Positions 18,468 to 27,024 are shown, counted from the first letter of the stretch. The stretch: 64,000 nucleotides of DNA from Thermosphaera sp. (GCA_038827615.1 JAWBNK010000001.1:310290-374289); one strand, 5' to 3'. Made by a program: numbers and translations. Notes: a model not told the origin generated them from the letters alone.

Positions 18468-18565
18468 GTCAATAGAAAATATATATGAAAAGGGTTTATA
18501 ATCTTCATTTTCAGGCAGATTATTTAAAAATCCTTTCCACGAGAAATTTTTTAAGTATTGCTAAA

Positions 18566-18576
18566 GGTTTATAAGG
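18566..18576 (+). promoter_or_regulatory. TATA box of the TFB gene
   Basis: GGTTTATAAGG lies about 40 bases before the ATG at 18614. A start site about 25 bases downstream gives a short leader holding GCTGGTG as ribosome binding site. Confidence 0.6.
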
Positions 18577-18613
18577 GGATTTTTGAAAAAGTTATTAGAG
18601 CTGGTGTTTCTTT

Positions 18614-19564
18614 ATGGAAGATAAACCCGTAGAAAGCAATTCTACAGAGACTGAGAAGAATATGAAGCAAAAAGGAGAGTGTCCCCAGGAGAAACTTGTT
18701 TATGACAGCGAGCACGGAGAATACGTTTGCCTAGAGACCGGTGAGGTCGTTGAGGAGAAAATAATTGATGAGCGTCCTGAATGGAGGGCTTTTACTCCAG
18801 AGGAGAGGGGGCGTAGGGCTAGGACGGGAGGTCCATTGACGACAACTGTTCACGACATGGGATTTGCTACCGCGATTGACTACTCTAACAAGGATGCCGC
18901 TGGAAGGAAATTGATGGGTAAGAGACAGGAGTTAATCAAACTAAGGAAGTGGCAAGCCAGGACGAGGATATTAACTAGCATGGATAGAAACCTGGCTCAA
19001 GCGATGAATGAGCTTGAAAGATTAGGTGATCTCTTAAACCTTCCATCCCACGTTAAAGAGGAAGCCGCTAGAATCTACAGAGAAGCGGTTGAGAAGGGGC
19101 TTGTCAGGGGTCGAAGCATTGAGAGTGTCATCGCCGCGGCCGTTTATGTCGCATGCAGGGAACTGAAGGTCCCCCGATCTCTCGACGAAGTTTCAAAGCA
19201 TACGAGGATAGGGAGAAAGGATATCGCCAGGTGTTATAGACTACTCCTCAGAGAACTCGACATCAAGGTGGGTACGACGGACCCCGTTGACTACGTACCG
19301 AGGATTGTACATGCGCTAGGGCTTCCGGGCACGGTTGTTAAGAGGGCTACTGAACTCTTGAATATTGCGAGAGAGCACGGGGTAACGGGGGGTAAGGATC
19401 CAGCCGGCCTCGCCGCAGCAGCTGTATATGTTGCTGCTTTGGAGATAGGAGAGAAAAGAACACAGAAAGAAGTAGCTCATGTTGCAGGTGTAACAGAGGT
19501 CACCGTGAGGAACAGGTATAAGGAACTTGCGAAAATATTTGGATTAGACGCCAACGCTATTTAA
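18614..19564 (+). CDS. tfb: Transcription initiation factor IIB
   Basis: A 316-residue TFB that recruits RNA polymerase to TBP-bound TATA boxes. It has an N-terminal ribbon (about 21-48), the B-reader/linker ([23 protein letters not shown]) and two cyclin-fold repeats (about 115-210 and 215-310). The second repeat contains [17 protein letters not shown] and the terminal [13 protein letters not shown] helix that contacts BRE. In the ribbon only Cys23 and Cys39 remain: Glu26 and Thr42 occupy the other two positions. A similar loss is known to me from Sulfolobus TFB, so this is probably a crenarchaeal trait. Confidence 0.97.
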   Translation: MEDKPVESNSTETEKNMKQKGECPQEKLVYDSEHGEYVCLETGEVVEEKIIDERPEWRAFTPEERGRRARTGGPLTTTVHDMGFATAIDYSNKDAAGRKLMGKRQELIKLRKWQARTRILTSMDRNLAQAMNELERLGDLLNLPSHVKEEAARIYREAVEKGLVRGRSIESVIAAAVYVACRELKVPRSLDEVSKHTRIGRKDIARCYRLLLRELDIKVGTTDPVDYVPRIVHALGLPGTVVKRATELLNIAREHGVTGGKDPAGLAAAAVYVAALEIGEKRTQKEVAHVAGVTEVTVRNRYKELAKIFGLDANAI

Positions 19565-19569
19565 AGCCT

Positions 19570-19893
19570 TCAGTCTAGAATCAATATGTTCTCGGGTTGA
19601 AAACCGAACTCTTCAATCAGTATTTGTTTCACCCTATGCCTATGGTCTCCTTGGAGCTCTACTCTTCCCTCCTTAAAGGTTCCACCTGTTGCCAGTTTTG
19701 TTTTCAAAGTCTTAGCTATCTGCTTGAGAAGATTCTTATCGTTTGGCAACCCCTCTATGATTGTGACCTCTTTACCAAACTTTCTCTCATCCAGTCTAAT
19801 CTTAATAACCTGTTGCTCTATAGAGAGTTGCTCACATAACTCTGGAGGTAAACCACCACATAGGGATTCATCAAGACTCGAGCACATCACCAT
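19570..19893 (-). CDS. Translation initiation factor aIF1 (SUI1 family)
   Basis: The SUI1 domain is clear: CGGLPPELCEQL, IKIRLDERKFGKEVTIIEGL, KTKLATGGTFKEGRVELQGDH. This factor binds the 30S P-site region and monitors start-codon selection. The frame stays open upstream to 19989, but homologues are about 100 residues long. Starting at the ATG at 19891-19893 (or the next ATG, 19885-19887, preceded by GGTG) leaves room for the promoter shared with rpoP. It ends 5 bases from the TFB stop (convergent). Confidence 0.9.
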   Translation of the reverse strand: MVMCSSLDESLCGGLPPELCEQLSIEQQVIKIRLDERKFGKEVTIIEGLPNDKNLLKQIAKTLKTKLATGGTFKEGRVELQGDHRHRVKQILIEEFGFQPENILILD

Positions 19894-19940
19894 ATCCAAC
19901 CTATTCCGAGTTGTGTCTATTAATAATATCTGGCACTCCC

Positions 19941-19956
19941 TTAAAAATTTATAATA
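19941..19956. promoter_or_regulatory. Bidirectional TATA region between aIF1 and rpoP
   Basis: TTAAAAATTTATAATA reads as an A/T-box in both directions. It is about 40 bases from the rpoP TTG (19990) and about 50 from the aIF1 ATG, which fits archaeal promoters for both divergent genes. Confidence 0.5.
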
Positions 19957-19989
19957 GGTTCTCGCATTCTGGATAGCTTGGGTGAGCAT

Positions 19990-20139
19990 TTGGTAAAGTA
20001 TAAGTGTGGAAAATGCGGATACGTCTTCGATCCTGAGGAGATGAGGGTTTTCGGGCGCGGGAAAGTCAAATGTCCGAAATGCACTTACGAAATAGTGTAT
20101 AAGCTTGCCAAACCATACAGGCTCGTAAAGGCTATATAG
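19990..20139 (+). CDS. rpoP: DNA-directed RNA polymerase subunit P (Rpb12 homologue)
   Basis: A 49-residue protein easily missed because of its size and TTG start. It has the zinc ribbon CGKCGYVFD (Cys6, Cys9) and CPKCTYEIVYKLAKP (Cys28, Cys31), which is the RpoP/Rpb12 signature in archaeal RNA polymerase. TTG at 19990 follows GGTGAG with proper spacing. Another in-frame TTG at 19978 would add four residues. The stop lies 8 bases inside the end of the convergent agmatinase gene. It is divergent from aIF1. Confidence 0.93.
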   Translation: MVKYKCGKCGYVFDPEEMRVFGRGKVKCPKCTYEIVYKLAKPYRLVKAI

Positions 20140-21025
20140 AGCGGTTATAGGTTTTTTCTAGGGCAGATATCTCGAGAATGATCTTACTAGCTAATATACT
20201 CGTAACATCGTTTACATCTACTAATGGGTTAACCTCTACTATATCAAAGCCGACAACCTTATTGCTTTTCTCATATATTATCTTTAGGAGCGAGAGCAGC
20301 GTAAGCGGATTCAATCCCAGAGATTCTGGGTTTCCAACACCTGGAGCGAAGGAGGGGTCAATCACGTCAATATCCACGCTTATGTAAGTGCGCCCGAGTC
20401 CTATGGTATCAAGTCTCTTAACCACTTCTTCCTGCTTCATGGCTTCTAAAACGTTGAGAACCGTCACCTCCCCATCCTTCAAGAATTCAAGTTCTTCTTT
20501 ACTATACGCTCTTGAACCGATATGTATTACATTGACATCCAGGTTCTCCACGATTCTCCTTAGAAATGTTGCATGGTTAAGTTTTGAGTTCAAATACTCG
20601 TCTCTTAAATCTAAGTGTGCATCGAAGACTACTAAAGAATCTATTTCTTTTCTCAGCCCTCTGATGATTGGGTATGTTAAGAGGTGTTCTCCCCCGATGA
20701 AGATTAAGAGGCTTCTCGGGTATCGGCTCCTGATACCTTTTGCGGCGTCTTCGATCAACTCAAGACTCTTCAGTGTATCCCCAGGTGGAAGTATCAGATT
20801 TCCCAGATCGTTAAAACAGTCTTCCTCCAAGAGTAAGCCTGTTAGAATACTGTAAAATTCTATATTGCATGCGACTGTTCGAATGTGGTCTGGAGCGAAT
20901 CGGGATCCTGGCTTAAAGGTTGTCGTCGAGTCAAACGGGATGCCTAATAGGGTCCACATGGATTCTCCTCTAGGGAGGCAGGCGAAAGGGATTGACTCTT
21001 GTATAAATATTTTCCATGGCTCCAT
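20132..21025 (-). CDS. Agmatinase / arginase-family ureohydrolase
   Basis: A 297-residue binuclear manganese hydrolase. Metal ligands are in GGEHLLTYP, VFDAHLDLRDE and SVDIDVIDPSFAPG. The family splits agmatine into putrescine and urea. In crenarchaea this gives the polyamines also needed for hypusine on aIF5A (encoded at 30173-30571). Agmatinase is the likelier of the two activities in archaea, but the substrate loop cannot be assigned with certainty. It is probably leaderless, with a TATA-like element at about 21040-21050. Confidence 0.9.
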   Translation of the reverse strand: MEPWKIFIQESIPFACLPRGESMWTLLGIPFDSTTTFKPGSRFAPDHIRTVACNIEFYSILTGLLLEEDCFNDLGNLILPPGDTLKSLELIEDAAKGIRSRYPRSLLIFIGGEHLLTYPIIRGLRKEIDSLVVFDAHLDLRDEYLNSKLNHATFLRRIVENLDVNVIHIGSRAYSKEELEFLKDGEVTVLNVLEAMKQEEVVKRLDTIGLGRTYISVDIDVIDPSFAPGVGNPESLGLNPLTLLSLLKIIYEKSNKVVGFDIVEVNPLVDVNDVTSILASKIILEISALEKTYNRSI

Positions 21026-21039
21026 AATCTTCCCGTGTT

Positions 21040-21062
21040 GGTATAAATGCTTTTATAAAGTT
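21040..21062. promoter_or_regulatory. Divergent promoter region, agmatinase / glycyl-tRNA synthetase
   Basis: Two TATA-like elements stand side by side: GGTATAAATGC (read on the minus strand for agmatinase) and CTTTTATAAAG (read on the plus strand for GlyRS). Each lies about 20-35 bases from a likely start site. Confidence 0.5.
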
Positions 21063-21097
21063 AATTAAATTATTCTTCAAAAAATGGAGGGTTTTAG

Positions 21098-22837
21098 GTG
21101 AAAAACGAGGAAGTGTTTGATATCGTAATGGATCTCGCGAGAAGAAGAGGGTTCTTCTGGGGTTCCTTCGAAATATATGGTGGAGTAGCAGGTTTTTACG
21201 ATTATGGTCCGTTGGGAGTTTTGCTCAAGAGAAGGATCCAAGACCTCTGGTTAAGGTATTTCGTCTATTCGAACGACATGGTAGTCGAGATCGAAACTCC
21301 CATAATCAATCCACGTGTAGTTTTCAAGGCAAGTGGGCATGAAGAGAGCTTCACCGACCCTGTCACTGAGTGTTTAAAATGCGGACGAGTTTACAGAGTT
21401 GACCACTTGTTGAAGGAAGTCCTTGGAGTCGAGACTGAGGGCCTCTCTCCCGAGGAATATTATAGGATTATGTCAGAGAACAAAGTTAAGTGTCCAGTTT
21501 GCAACGGGGACCTCTCTCGACCTTCATATACTCTTCTCTTATTCAAGACCGAGATAGGACCCTATAAAGGCCTCCCGGCTTATCTGAGGCCTGAAAACGC
21601 TCAAGGAATGTTTATTAATTTTTCAAACATATTGAGGATCGCTAGGAACAGACTTCCTCTTGGAATAGCTCAAGTTGGGAAGGTAGCTAGGAATGAAATC
21701 TCCCCTAGGCAAGGATTACTCAGGCTTAGAGAGTTCACGATAATGGAAATCGAGTTCTTTTTCGATCCGGAATCATTCGATGACGTGAAAGAGTATTTGA
21801 ACAAATACGTTTTAGAGGAAAAAATAAACGTTCTAACCGCTGAAGAAAGGGAGAAAGGTGTGACGGAGGCCAAAACCATTACCATTGGAGAACTCGTCGA
21901 TAGCGGCGTTGTGAAAACGCCTTGGCTAGCATTTTGGATGAGTATTGGGAACAAGTTCCTCAGGGAGCTAGGGATTGACCCGGGGAGGATACGCTTCATA
22001 GAGAAGCTATCGAAAGAGCGGGCTCACTATTCAGCACAAACATTCGATCAGGAAGTTAAAACCGAGAAATATGGGTGGATAGAAATAGCTGGCTATGCCT
22101 ATAGGACAACGTACGATCTTCAAAGGCACATAATGTTTAGTAATGCTGATCTAACATTCTTTAAGAAGTTCGAAAAGCCCATTGAGAAGATCGTGAGAAA
22201 GGCTGTTCCCAACGTTTCAAAATTGCGAGAGACTTTGGGTGATAAGTATCCTGAAGTCATGAGAGAGTTAATGGAGAGAGACCCTGTCGAGCTTCTCGAG
22301 GAGCTGGAGAAAAGAGGCTTTGTTGAGTCCAACGAAATGAGGCTTGGAAGAGATCTATTCATAATCAAGGAAGAGATCGAGAAAGTACATGGGGTGAAGA
22401 TCATTCCACATGTAGTAGAGCCGTCATTTGGACTTGAGAGGTTACTGTACGTTGTCCTAGAAAACTCGATAAAGATCAGAGAGGGGAAAACTATTCTTTC
22501 CCTCTCTCCTAAGATAGCACCCTACCATGTTGCAGTTTTTCCCCTCGTAACAGGTTCTCGACCAGAGCATAGAAAGATAGTTGAGCTCTCTCGAAGCGTC
22601 TTTAAAGAACTCTTGGATGCGGGATTGAACTGTATCTATGATGACGACGGAAGCATTGGGAAAAGGTATGCAAGAGTTGACGAGATAGGGGTACCATATG
22701 CTGTAACGATTGATTATCAGAGCATTGAAGATGGAACAGTGACTGTTAGAGATAGAGATACTATGCTTCAAGAAAGAGTTCATTTAAACGATTTGAGGAA
22801 GTACTTGTTTGAGAAACTCCGGCTTACTGTTTTTTAA
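21098..22837 (+). CDS. glyS: Glycyl-tRNA synthetase (alpha2 type)
   Basis: A 579-residue class II synthetase of the archaeal/eukaryotic dimeric type. It starts at GTG after GGAGGG. Motifs include FFWGSFEIYGGVAGFYDYGPLG at the N-terminus (motif 1 region), a zinc-like CLKCGRV plus CPVCNG insertion (about 93-133), motif 2 RNEISPRQGLLRLREFT and motif 3 EPSFGLERLLY. The C-terminal anticodon-binding domain is APYHVAVFPLV to the end. Length and motifs are normal. Confidence 0.97.
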   Translation: MKNEEVFDIVMDLARRRGFFWGSFEIYGGVAGFYDYGPLGVLLKRRIQDLWLRYFVYSNDMVVEIETPIINPRVVFKASGHEESFTDPVTECLKCGRVYRVDHLLKEVLGVETEGLSPEEYYRIMSENKVKCPVCNGDLSRPSYTLLLFKTEIGPYKGLPAYLRPENAQGMFINFSNILRIARNRLPLGIAQVGKVARNEISPRQGLLRLREFTIMEIEFFFDPESFDDVKEYLNKYVLEEKINVLTAEEREKGVTEAKTITIGELVDSGVVKTPWLAFWMSIGNKFLRELGIDPGRIRFIEKLSKERAHYSAQTFDQEVKTEKYGWIEIAGYAYRTTYDLQRHIMFSNADLTFFKKFEKPIEKIVRKAVPNVSKLRETLGDKYPEVMRELMERDPVELLEELEKRGFVESNEMRLGRDLFIIKEEIEKVHGVKIIPHVVEPSFGLERLLYVVLENSIKIREGKTILSLSPKIAPYHVAVFPLVTGSRPEHRKIVELSRSVFKELLDAGLNCIYDDDGSIGKRYARVDEIGVPYAVTIDYQSIEDGTVTVRDRDTMLQERVHLNDLRKYLFEKLRLTVF

Positions 22838-22891
22838 CCAGCTTTTTCTAATCTATTTATGAATGATACATAAGCTGAATGGTGGATCATC

Positions 22892-23266
22892 ATGAGCGAG
22901 GGTGAGTCTACTAAAAATGTTCAAGAACCGCAATCCAAACCGGATATCTCGAAATTAGTATCAATAATACCTCCTGCCTCGGAGCTGAAGAAGAAGAAAA
23001 AAGTTCTAACTGAGAAAAGACTGAGAATAAGGTATGACGAGACGTTAAGGGAGCCCATTGCCAAGATTCCGAAACCGATCGCTGAGATGCTCAGTATTAC
23101 CGATGGAGACTCGGTAGAAATCGTTGTCGCAGGCAAGAAAAAGTTCATGTTCAAGGCAATTCTAATAGATTCTCAGGAAGAGAACACTATATATGTATAC
23201 CCTGAAGAGCTGAAACTGAATGGGGTGGCAGATAATAGCATCGCAACCCTCAGAAAGTCGAAATGA
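22892..23266 (+). CDS. Small basic protein with AbrB-like swapped-hairpin domain
   Basis: A 124-residue protein. Residues 1-45 are charged and probably disordered (KKKKK). From about 45 the pattern RIRYDETLREPIAKIPKPIAEMLSITDGDSVEIVVAGKKK (described in parts: a strand, PKPIAEML helix, GDSVEIV strand) looks like an AbrB/MazE-type swapped hairpin, which often binds DNA. I infer a chromatin or regulatory role, but no exact family was identified. It is followed by an overlapping gene (47 bases), probably co-transcribed. Confidence 0.6.
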   Translation: MSEGESTKNVQEPQSKPDISKLVSIIPPASELKKKKKVLTEKRLRIRYDETLREPIAKIPKPIAEMLSITDGDSVEIVVAGKKKFMFKAILIDSQEENTIYVYPEELKLNGVADNSIATLRKSK

Positions 23267-23666
23267 CAGTTTCAGCGAAGAATCAATTTATTCTAGGATA
23301 AAACTACTAGTGGATAAGTATGAAGAAATCCTATCCCAAGCCAAAGTCGCGCCAGGATATGTTGGAGTAGATGACAATAGGATCAGGATCTTCCTGTCGC
23401 AGCTTGACAAGCTATTGGAGGATTCGAAAACCCTGGCGTCGGATATTGTGGAACACGTTGGCAACTACTCTTCGAGCGAAGTAGGAAGGCTTATCCGAGC
23501 CTACTACAATTACTTACGAGTCGTTGGCGTGCCTTACCTAGTGGATTTGTTAGAGGAGCTCCGGAATAAACTAGTCGAATCCAATTGTAAGGATTGTGTG
23601 GAGAAGGCTGAAAGCCTAATAACCGGGTTTCGCTCGCTTATGGACACTCTAAGACCTCGAGTATAA
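23220..23666 (+). CDS. Helical hypothetical protein coupled to the AbrB-like gene
   Basis: A 148-residue, almost fully helical protein of unknown function with heptad-like segments (LLVDKYEEIL, IFLSQLDKLLEDSKTLASD, YLVDLLEELRNKL) and a Cys pair KDCVEK/NCKD near the end. The ATG at 23220 gives a 47-base overlap with the preceding gene. A GTG inside LLVDKYEE would give a shorter form. The 3' end overlaps the radical SAM gene by 29 bases on the opposite strand. Confidence 0.65.
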   Translation: MGWQIIASQPSESRNDSFSEESIYSRIKLLVDKYEEILSQAKVAPGYVGVDDNRIRIFLSQLDKLLEDSKTLASDIVEHVGNYSSSEVGRLIRAYYNYLRVVGVPYLVDLLEELRNKLVESNCKDCVEKAESLITGFRSLMDTLRPRV

Positions 23667-25236
23667 CTCCCTTAACAAATCTTGGAGCCACATCTGTGAT
23701 TAAAACCCTAGCCTTGCATCCATTAATAGCCTCAATACTCGAGAGAGCTTTTTCGACAAATATGACTGGACCATGTCTAACGGGATAACCATATATTTTC
23801 CCATCTTTCTCCAACATGTATGCCTCTAAAACCTCACCGAGAAACCTCTGTTTACTCATGAAGTTGTATCGTTCAATAGCTTTCTTCATTGCGAGCGTGA
23901 TTTCCTTATTGAACGAGGGACGTAGGTTCTTGACCGCGAAGGAGGTCTTGGGCAATTGAACATACTTGTAAAGCGTGATTTTCTCCACGCCAGCCCCAGC
24001 TAGGTCATTTATAATGCTTAACGTTTTACGATAAACTCTCGAGTTCATCAAAGGCAAACCATACATTAAGTAAACATATGGCCTCAGTCCATGTTCATGT
24101 AATAGTTTTGATGCTTTAATCACATCCCTGGGATCTATGGGTTTACCCAGCACGCGTTGGTTATATTCAGCGTCGCCGGTTTCACAACCTATATGGATAG
24201 TTGTCCCCTTCAAGTACTTGCCCAGTGTGGATGCTACCTCCTCGTTTACGAGGCAAGCTTTAATATTTTCAACACTGATCACAACTTTTCCACTCTCGAC
24301 TTCTTTGATAGAGAATAATTCGTTCAGAAGAGCCTCTATGGCTTCTATGTTGGCCGGCGGGGAACAGGGATCGGTCATGGGAAGGATATGAGCGATTTCG
24401 CCTCTTTTATAATCTAGAAAATCAGGCGCACTTAAAACTATTCTTCTCGCCCCATTACCAATAAGCTCTTCGACCTCATGTCTAATCGCGTTGGGGCTTC
24501 TAGACCTTGGGGGACCGAATAGACTTGGCACGTTGCAGAAACCGCAACCCGGGGGGATGTTGGCAGGGCACTCCAATCTTAAAGCGTAAGTCCCTTTCCT
24601 GCATCTCATACATTTTAGGCAACCCAGGGTCTGCAGAAGGGGTCTATAGAAGTTGCTACATCCCCTGACTGCTTCAACATAAATCCTGTAGATAGACGGC
24701 GGATTGTACGACAAGTGGAGCTTTGTCCACGGCTTGATCTCGTTGATCAACTCTAACGGGGCGGGAACCGGTCCAGTTGTCTCAACTATCTTTGACCCAT
24801 TCCTGTAAATCAGGGATGGGACGCGGCTCTCGTCGCATTTCTCTTTAATTACGCAATCTAGGAATTTCTGCAGCGGGACTTCGCCCTCTCCCACTATGAT
24901 GTAGTCGGCCCCAGGGATTTCCTTCAACAATTGATGGCCTTCAACACTTATAGGTCCGCCTATTATTATTTTTCCTTTGAAACCTTTTCTCCGCATTTTT
25001 GAAACCAGTTTTTGAATTGCATGCTTGTCGCTCGTCATACCAGAAATGAATACATAGTCGAAATGGAGATATTCGCGAGTTTTATTGAAAACTTCTTCAA
25101 AAGGCTTCAGAGAAACGTTGTTTTCTTCCTCTAGGATCCCTGCCACTATTCTAGGACCTGCTCCAACTACGTCGAATGTCGAATATCTCTCGCCTTTTGC
25201 CCTGGCCAGCGCATCAACTACTAGAAGATTTTTCAA
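23638..25236 (-). CDS. B12-binding-type radical SAM protein with extra cysteine cluster
   Basis: A 532-residue protein. Residues 1-130 resemble a cobalamin-binding (Rossmann) domain without the DxHxxG signature (IIGGPISVEG, DYIIVGEGE). The radical SAM core follows EAVRGC193. In ordinary members the three cluster cysteines stand close together. Here Cys193 is followed by Cys206, Cys209, Cys212, Cys223, Cys231 and Cys234 (PPGCGFC). IHIGCETGDAEYN and LRPYVYLMYGLPL match later core strands. The reaction is unknown. Similar archaeal B12/radical SAM proteins exist in methanogens, which supports the family but not a function. Confidence 0.8.
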   Translation of the reverse strand: MKNLLVVDALARAKGERYSTFDVVGAGPRIVAGILEEENNVSLKPFEEVFNKTREYLHFDYVFISGMTSDKHAIQKLVSKMRRKGFKGKIIIGGPISVEGHQLLKEIPGADYIIVGEGEVPLQKFLDCVIKEKCDESRVPSLIYRNGSKIVETTGPVPAPLELINEIKPWTKLHLSYNPPSIYRIYVEAVRGCSNFYRPLLQTLGCLKCMRCRKGTYALRLECPANIPPGCGFCNVPSLFGPPRSRSPNAIRHEVEELIGNGARRIVLSAPDFLDYKRGEIAHILPMTDPCSPPANIEAIEALLNELFSIKEVESGKVVISVENIKACLVNEEVASTLGKYLKGTTIHIGCETGDAEYNQRVLGKPIDPRDVIKASKLLHEHGLRPYVYLMYGLPLMNSRVYRKTLSIINDLAGAGVEKITLYKYVQLPKTSFAVKNLRPSFNKEITLAMKKAIERYNFMSKQRFLGEVLEAYMLEKDGKIYGYPVRHGPVIFVEKALSSIEAINGCKARVLITDVAPRFVKGVILEVLECP

Positions 25237-25305
25237 AACGGATCACTCTTTAAAATGCTATTCTTAAATACCCTCAAATAAATTAGTAGAAAACGGGGAG
25301 AGGTA

Positions 25306-25965
25306 ATGAGTGAGGTTGAAAACGGTTCATTGGCAGAGTTAACGGCGATCGAGTATTTAACAAATTTTTCGAGGATCATAGATGAAGCGGCAAGGCTCAT
25401 AGACCACCTAGTTAACGCTTACGTGGAAGGCAACGATATCCACAAGCTTTACGAGAGGTTTAGAGAGGTTAAGACAAAAGGCGAGGAGATGAGAACAATA
25501 GTCATGGAGTATCTTGTGAAAAGCAGTGAAGTGATGAGGTATTCGCGAAGCTATATCGAGGTAGTCTATATTTTCGAGAGGATAATTCAGCACTTAGACG
25601 GCGTAGCCTACAGAATAGTTCTTTTGAAAGACAACAATGTTATCCTTGACAAGGATCTCGTATCTACAATACGAGTCATGGGTAGCATTATTAGAAAACA
25701 AAGAGATATACTGGAGACGGCTTTGTCGAAACTAACTGGTGCTCCCAGAAAAATCATGGCCGATTTGAACGAGATAATCAAATTGGAGGAAGAGGCCGAC
25801 GACTTATTCAGGAAAAGTACCTTTCAAGTGTATTCTAAGCTATCGAACAATCTGACAGGCTTGATGGTTCTGAAAGATATTATTGAGTATCTTGAAGACG
25901 TGTGCGATGATTTAAGAAGTATCGGTGAGGAAATACGCTACCTGGCGCTAGTGAGGGGAGTCTAA
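25306..25965 (+). CDS. DUF47 / PhoU-like helical protein
   Basis: A 219-residue all-helical protein of the PhoU/DUF47 family. Acidic, potentially metal-binding motifs are EEEADDLFRK (about 164-173) and DIIEYLEDVCDDLRS near the C-terminus. Such proteins usually sit with Pit-type phosphate transporters and modulate them, but no transporter lies nearby. ATG 25306 follows GGGGAGAGG. The splicing endonuclease gene follows. Confidence 0.8.
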   Translation: MSEVENGSLAELTAIEYLTNFSRIIDEAARLIDHLVNAYVEGNDIHKLYERFREVKTKGEEMRTIVMEYLVKSSEVMRYSRSYIEVVYIFERIIQHLDGVAYRIVLLKDNNVILDKDLVSTIRVMGSIIRKQRDILETALSKLTGAPRKIMADLNEIIKLEEEADDLFRKSTFQVYSKLSNNLTGLMVLKDIIEYLEDVCDDLRSIGEEIRYLALVRGV

Positions 25966-26006
25966 AAGGAGAGTTATGCAGGGCCTTTCTACTACATAAT
26001 AGAGCT

Positions 26007-26513
26007 GTGATTTTAGATTACAAATGTGCTAACGAAATATATTGGAATGGGTATTACGGCTCCTTCTTGGGAGTCGTGAAGCCTAGGGAGAAAGATATCA
26101 ACAGTCCTCTAGAGTTATCACTTATCGAGGCAACGTACCTCTTGGAGACAGGCAGGATTGAATTAATTTACTCGAACAGTAAACTTGATTACAATAGACT
26201 ATATGAATGGAGTCGTGATAGGATAGAACGGTTTGAAGAACTCTACACTGTTTACCGAGATCTGAGGAAAAAAGGGTTCATAATCAGGAGAGGCTTGAAG
26301 TTTGGATGCGACTATCTCCTATACAGGCTCGGACCAGGGATTGATCATGCGCCTTTCGGAGTCCAGGTTTACAAGTCTGGGGAGCAGATAGATCCTATCG
26401 AGCTGGTTCGCATGGGCCGGCTTCTCCACTCTGTTAGAAAAAAACTCATAGTGGCAATAGTTGATGATAAGGGTGAAGTTTATTATCATATCTTTAACTG
26501 GTGGAAACCATAG
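26007..26513 (+). CDS. endA: tRNA-splicing endonuclease catalytic subunit
   Basis: EndA cuts the bulge-helix-bulge of intron-containing tRNAs, and two such tRNAs are in this window. The C-terminal nuclease domain has KFGCDYLLYRLGPG (catalytic Tyr), DHAPFGVQV (catalytic His) and RKKLIVAIVD (catalytic Lys). The N-terminal domain begins ILDYKCANEIYWNGYYG. GTG 26007 is the first standard start in frame, but homologues have about ten more residues. The frame upstream (CRAFLLHNRA) matches them and has no start codon. An ATG at 25976 with GGAG before it is one base out of frame. Confidence 0.9.
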   Translation: MILDYKCANEIYWNGYYGSFLGVVKPREKDINSPLELSLIEATYLLETGRIELIYSNSKLDYNRLYEWSRDRIERFEELYTVYRDLRKKGFIIRRGLKFGCDYLLYRLGPGIDHAPFGVQVYKSGEQIDPIELVRMGRLLHSVRKKLIVAIVDDKGEVYYHIFNWWKP

Positions 26514-26595
26514 GCTAACCTATTTAAATGTTTTTGGAAATAACATAACAGCGGTAGAATCTAGGACTGAAACCGCTTAAAGAGGGGTATGCCAT

Positions 26596-27024
26596 TTGAG
26601 TAGCCACCGTGGAGGCGAGAGGAGGGAAGGGCAATATTATAAGGGTCACTATAGGCCTCGCGAGGAGTATCCGAGACAACCGTATCGGAGGGATTTTGAA
26701 AACAAGGAGAGAGTCCTGCAACCCCAGCCTTTAGGAGACCGTTGCAATCCTTTGTGCCCATTCTTTCTGTGCAATAAGACAGCATTGTTCACTCTCAACA
26801 AGCCATTCCGTGGAAAATACATTAGAGTAGCATATTGTAGGCTGACCGGCGGCGAATGCATAGGTAGCGAGTGTCAGTATTCGGGATGTAAGATAAACGC
26901 TCTACTGCCAGATGGAAGGTGTGCTAAAGCATTAGAGAAAAAGACACGACATGTGAGCGATGATGAATTATTCAAGGAGCTTCAATCGATCGAGGATTAT
27001 GATGTCTCTGATTTTGCTAGATGA
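26596..27024 (+). CDS. Cysteine-rich hypothetical protein
   Basis: A 142-residue protein starting at TTG after GAGGGG. The first 48 residues are Arg/Tyr/Gly-rich and look disordered, as in RNA-binding tails (RGGERREGQYYKGHYRPREE). The core has eight or nine cysteines: RCNPLCPFFLC, AYCRLTGGECIGSECQYSGCKIN and GRCAKAL. That pattern suggests zinc or an iron-sulfur cluster. No family was recognised. It follows endA by 82 bases with its own TATA-like element (CTATTTAAATG, about 26520-26530), so a link to RNA is only suggestive. Confidence 0.7.
   Translation: MSSHRGGERREGQYYKGHYRPREEYPRQPYRRDFENKERVLQPQPLGDRCNPLCPFFLCNKTALFTLNKPFRGKYIRVAYCRLTGGECIGSECQYSGCKINALLPDGRCAKALEKKTRHVSDDELFKELQSIEDYDVSDFAR

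Noticed and set aside
19894-19989. N-terminal extension of aIF1
   Set aside because: It would cover the shared promoter and extend well past the usual length of the family.
20388-20855. Plus-strand ORF of 155 codons
   Set aside because: It lies entirely antisense to the agmatinase gene, whose catalytic motifs are intact. Composition is Ser/Leu-rich as in shadow frames.
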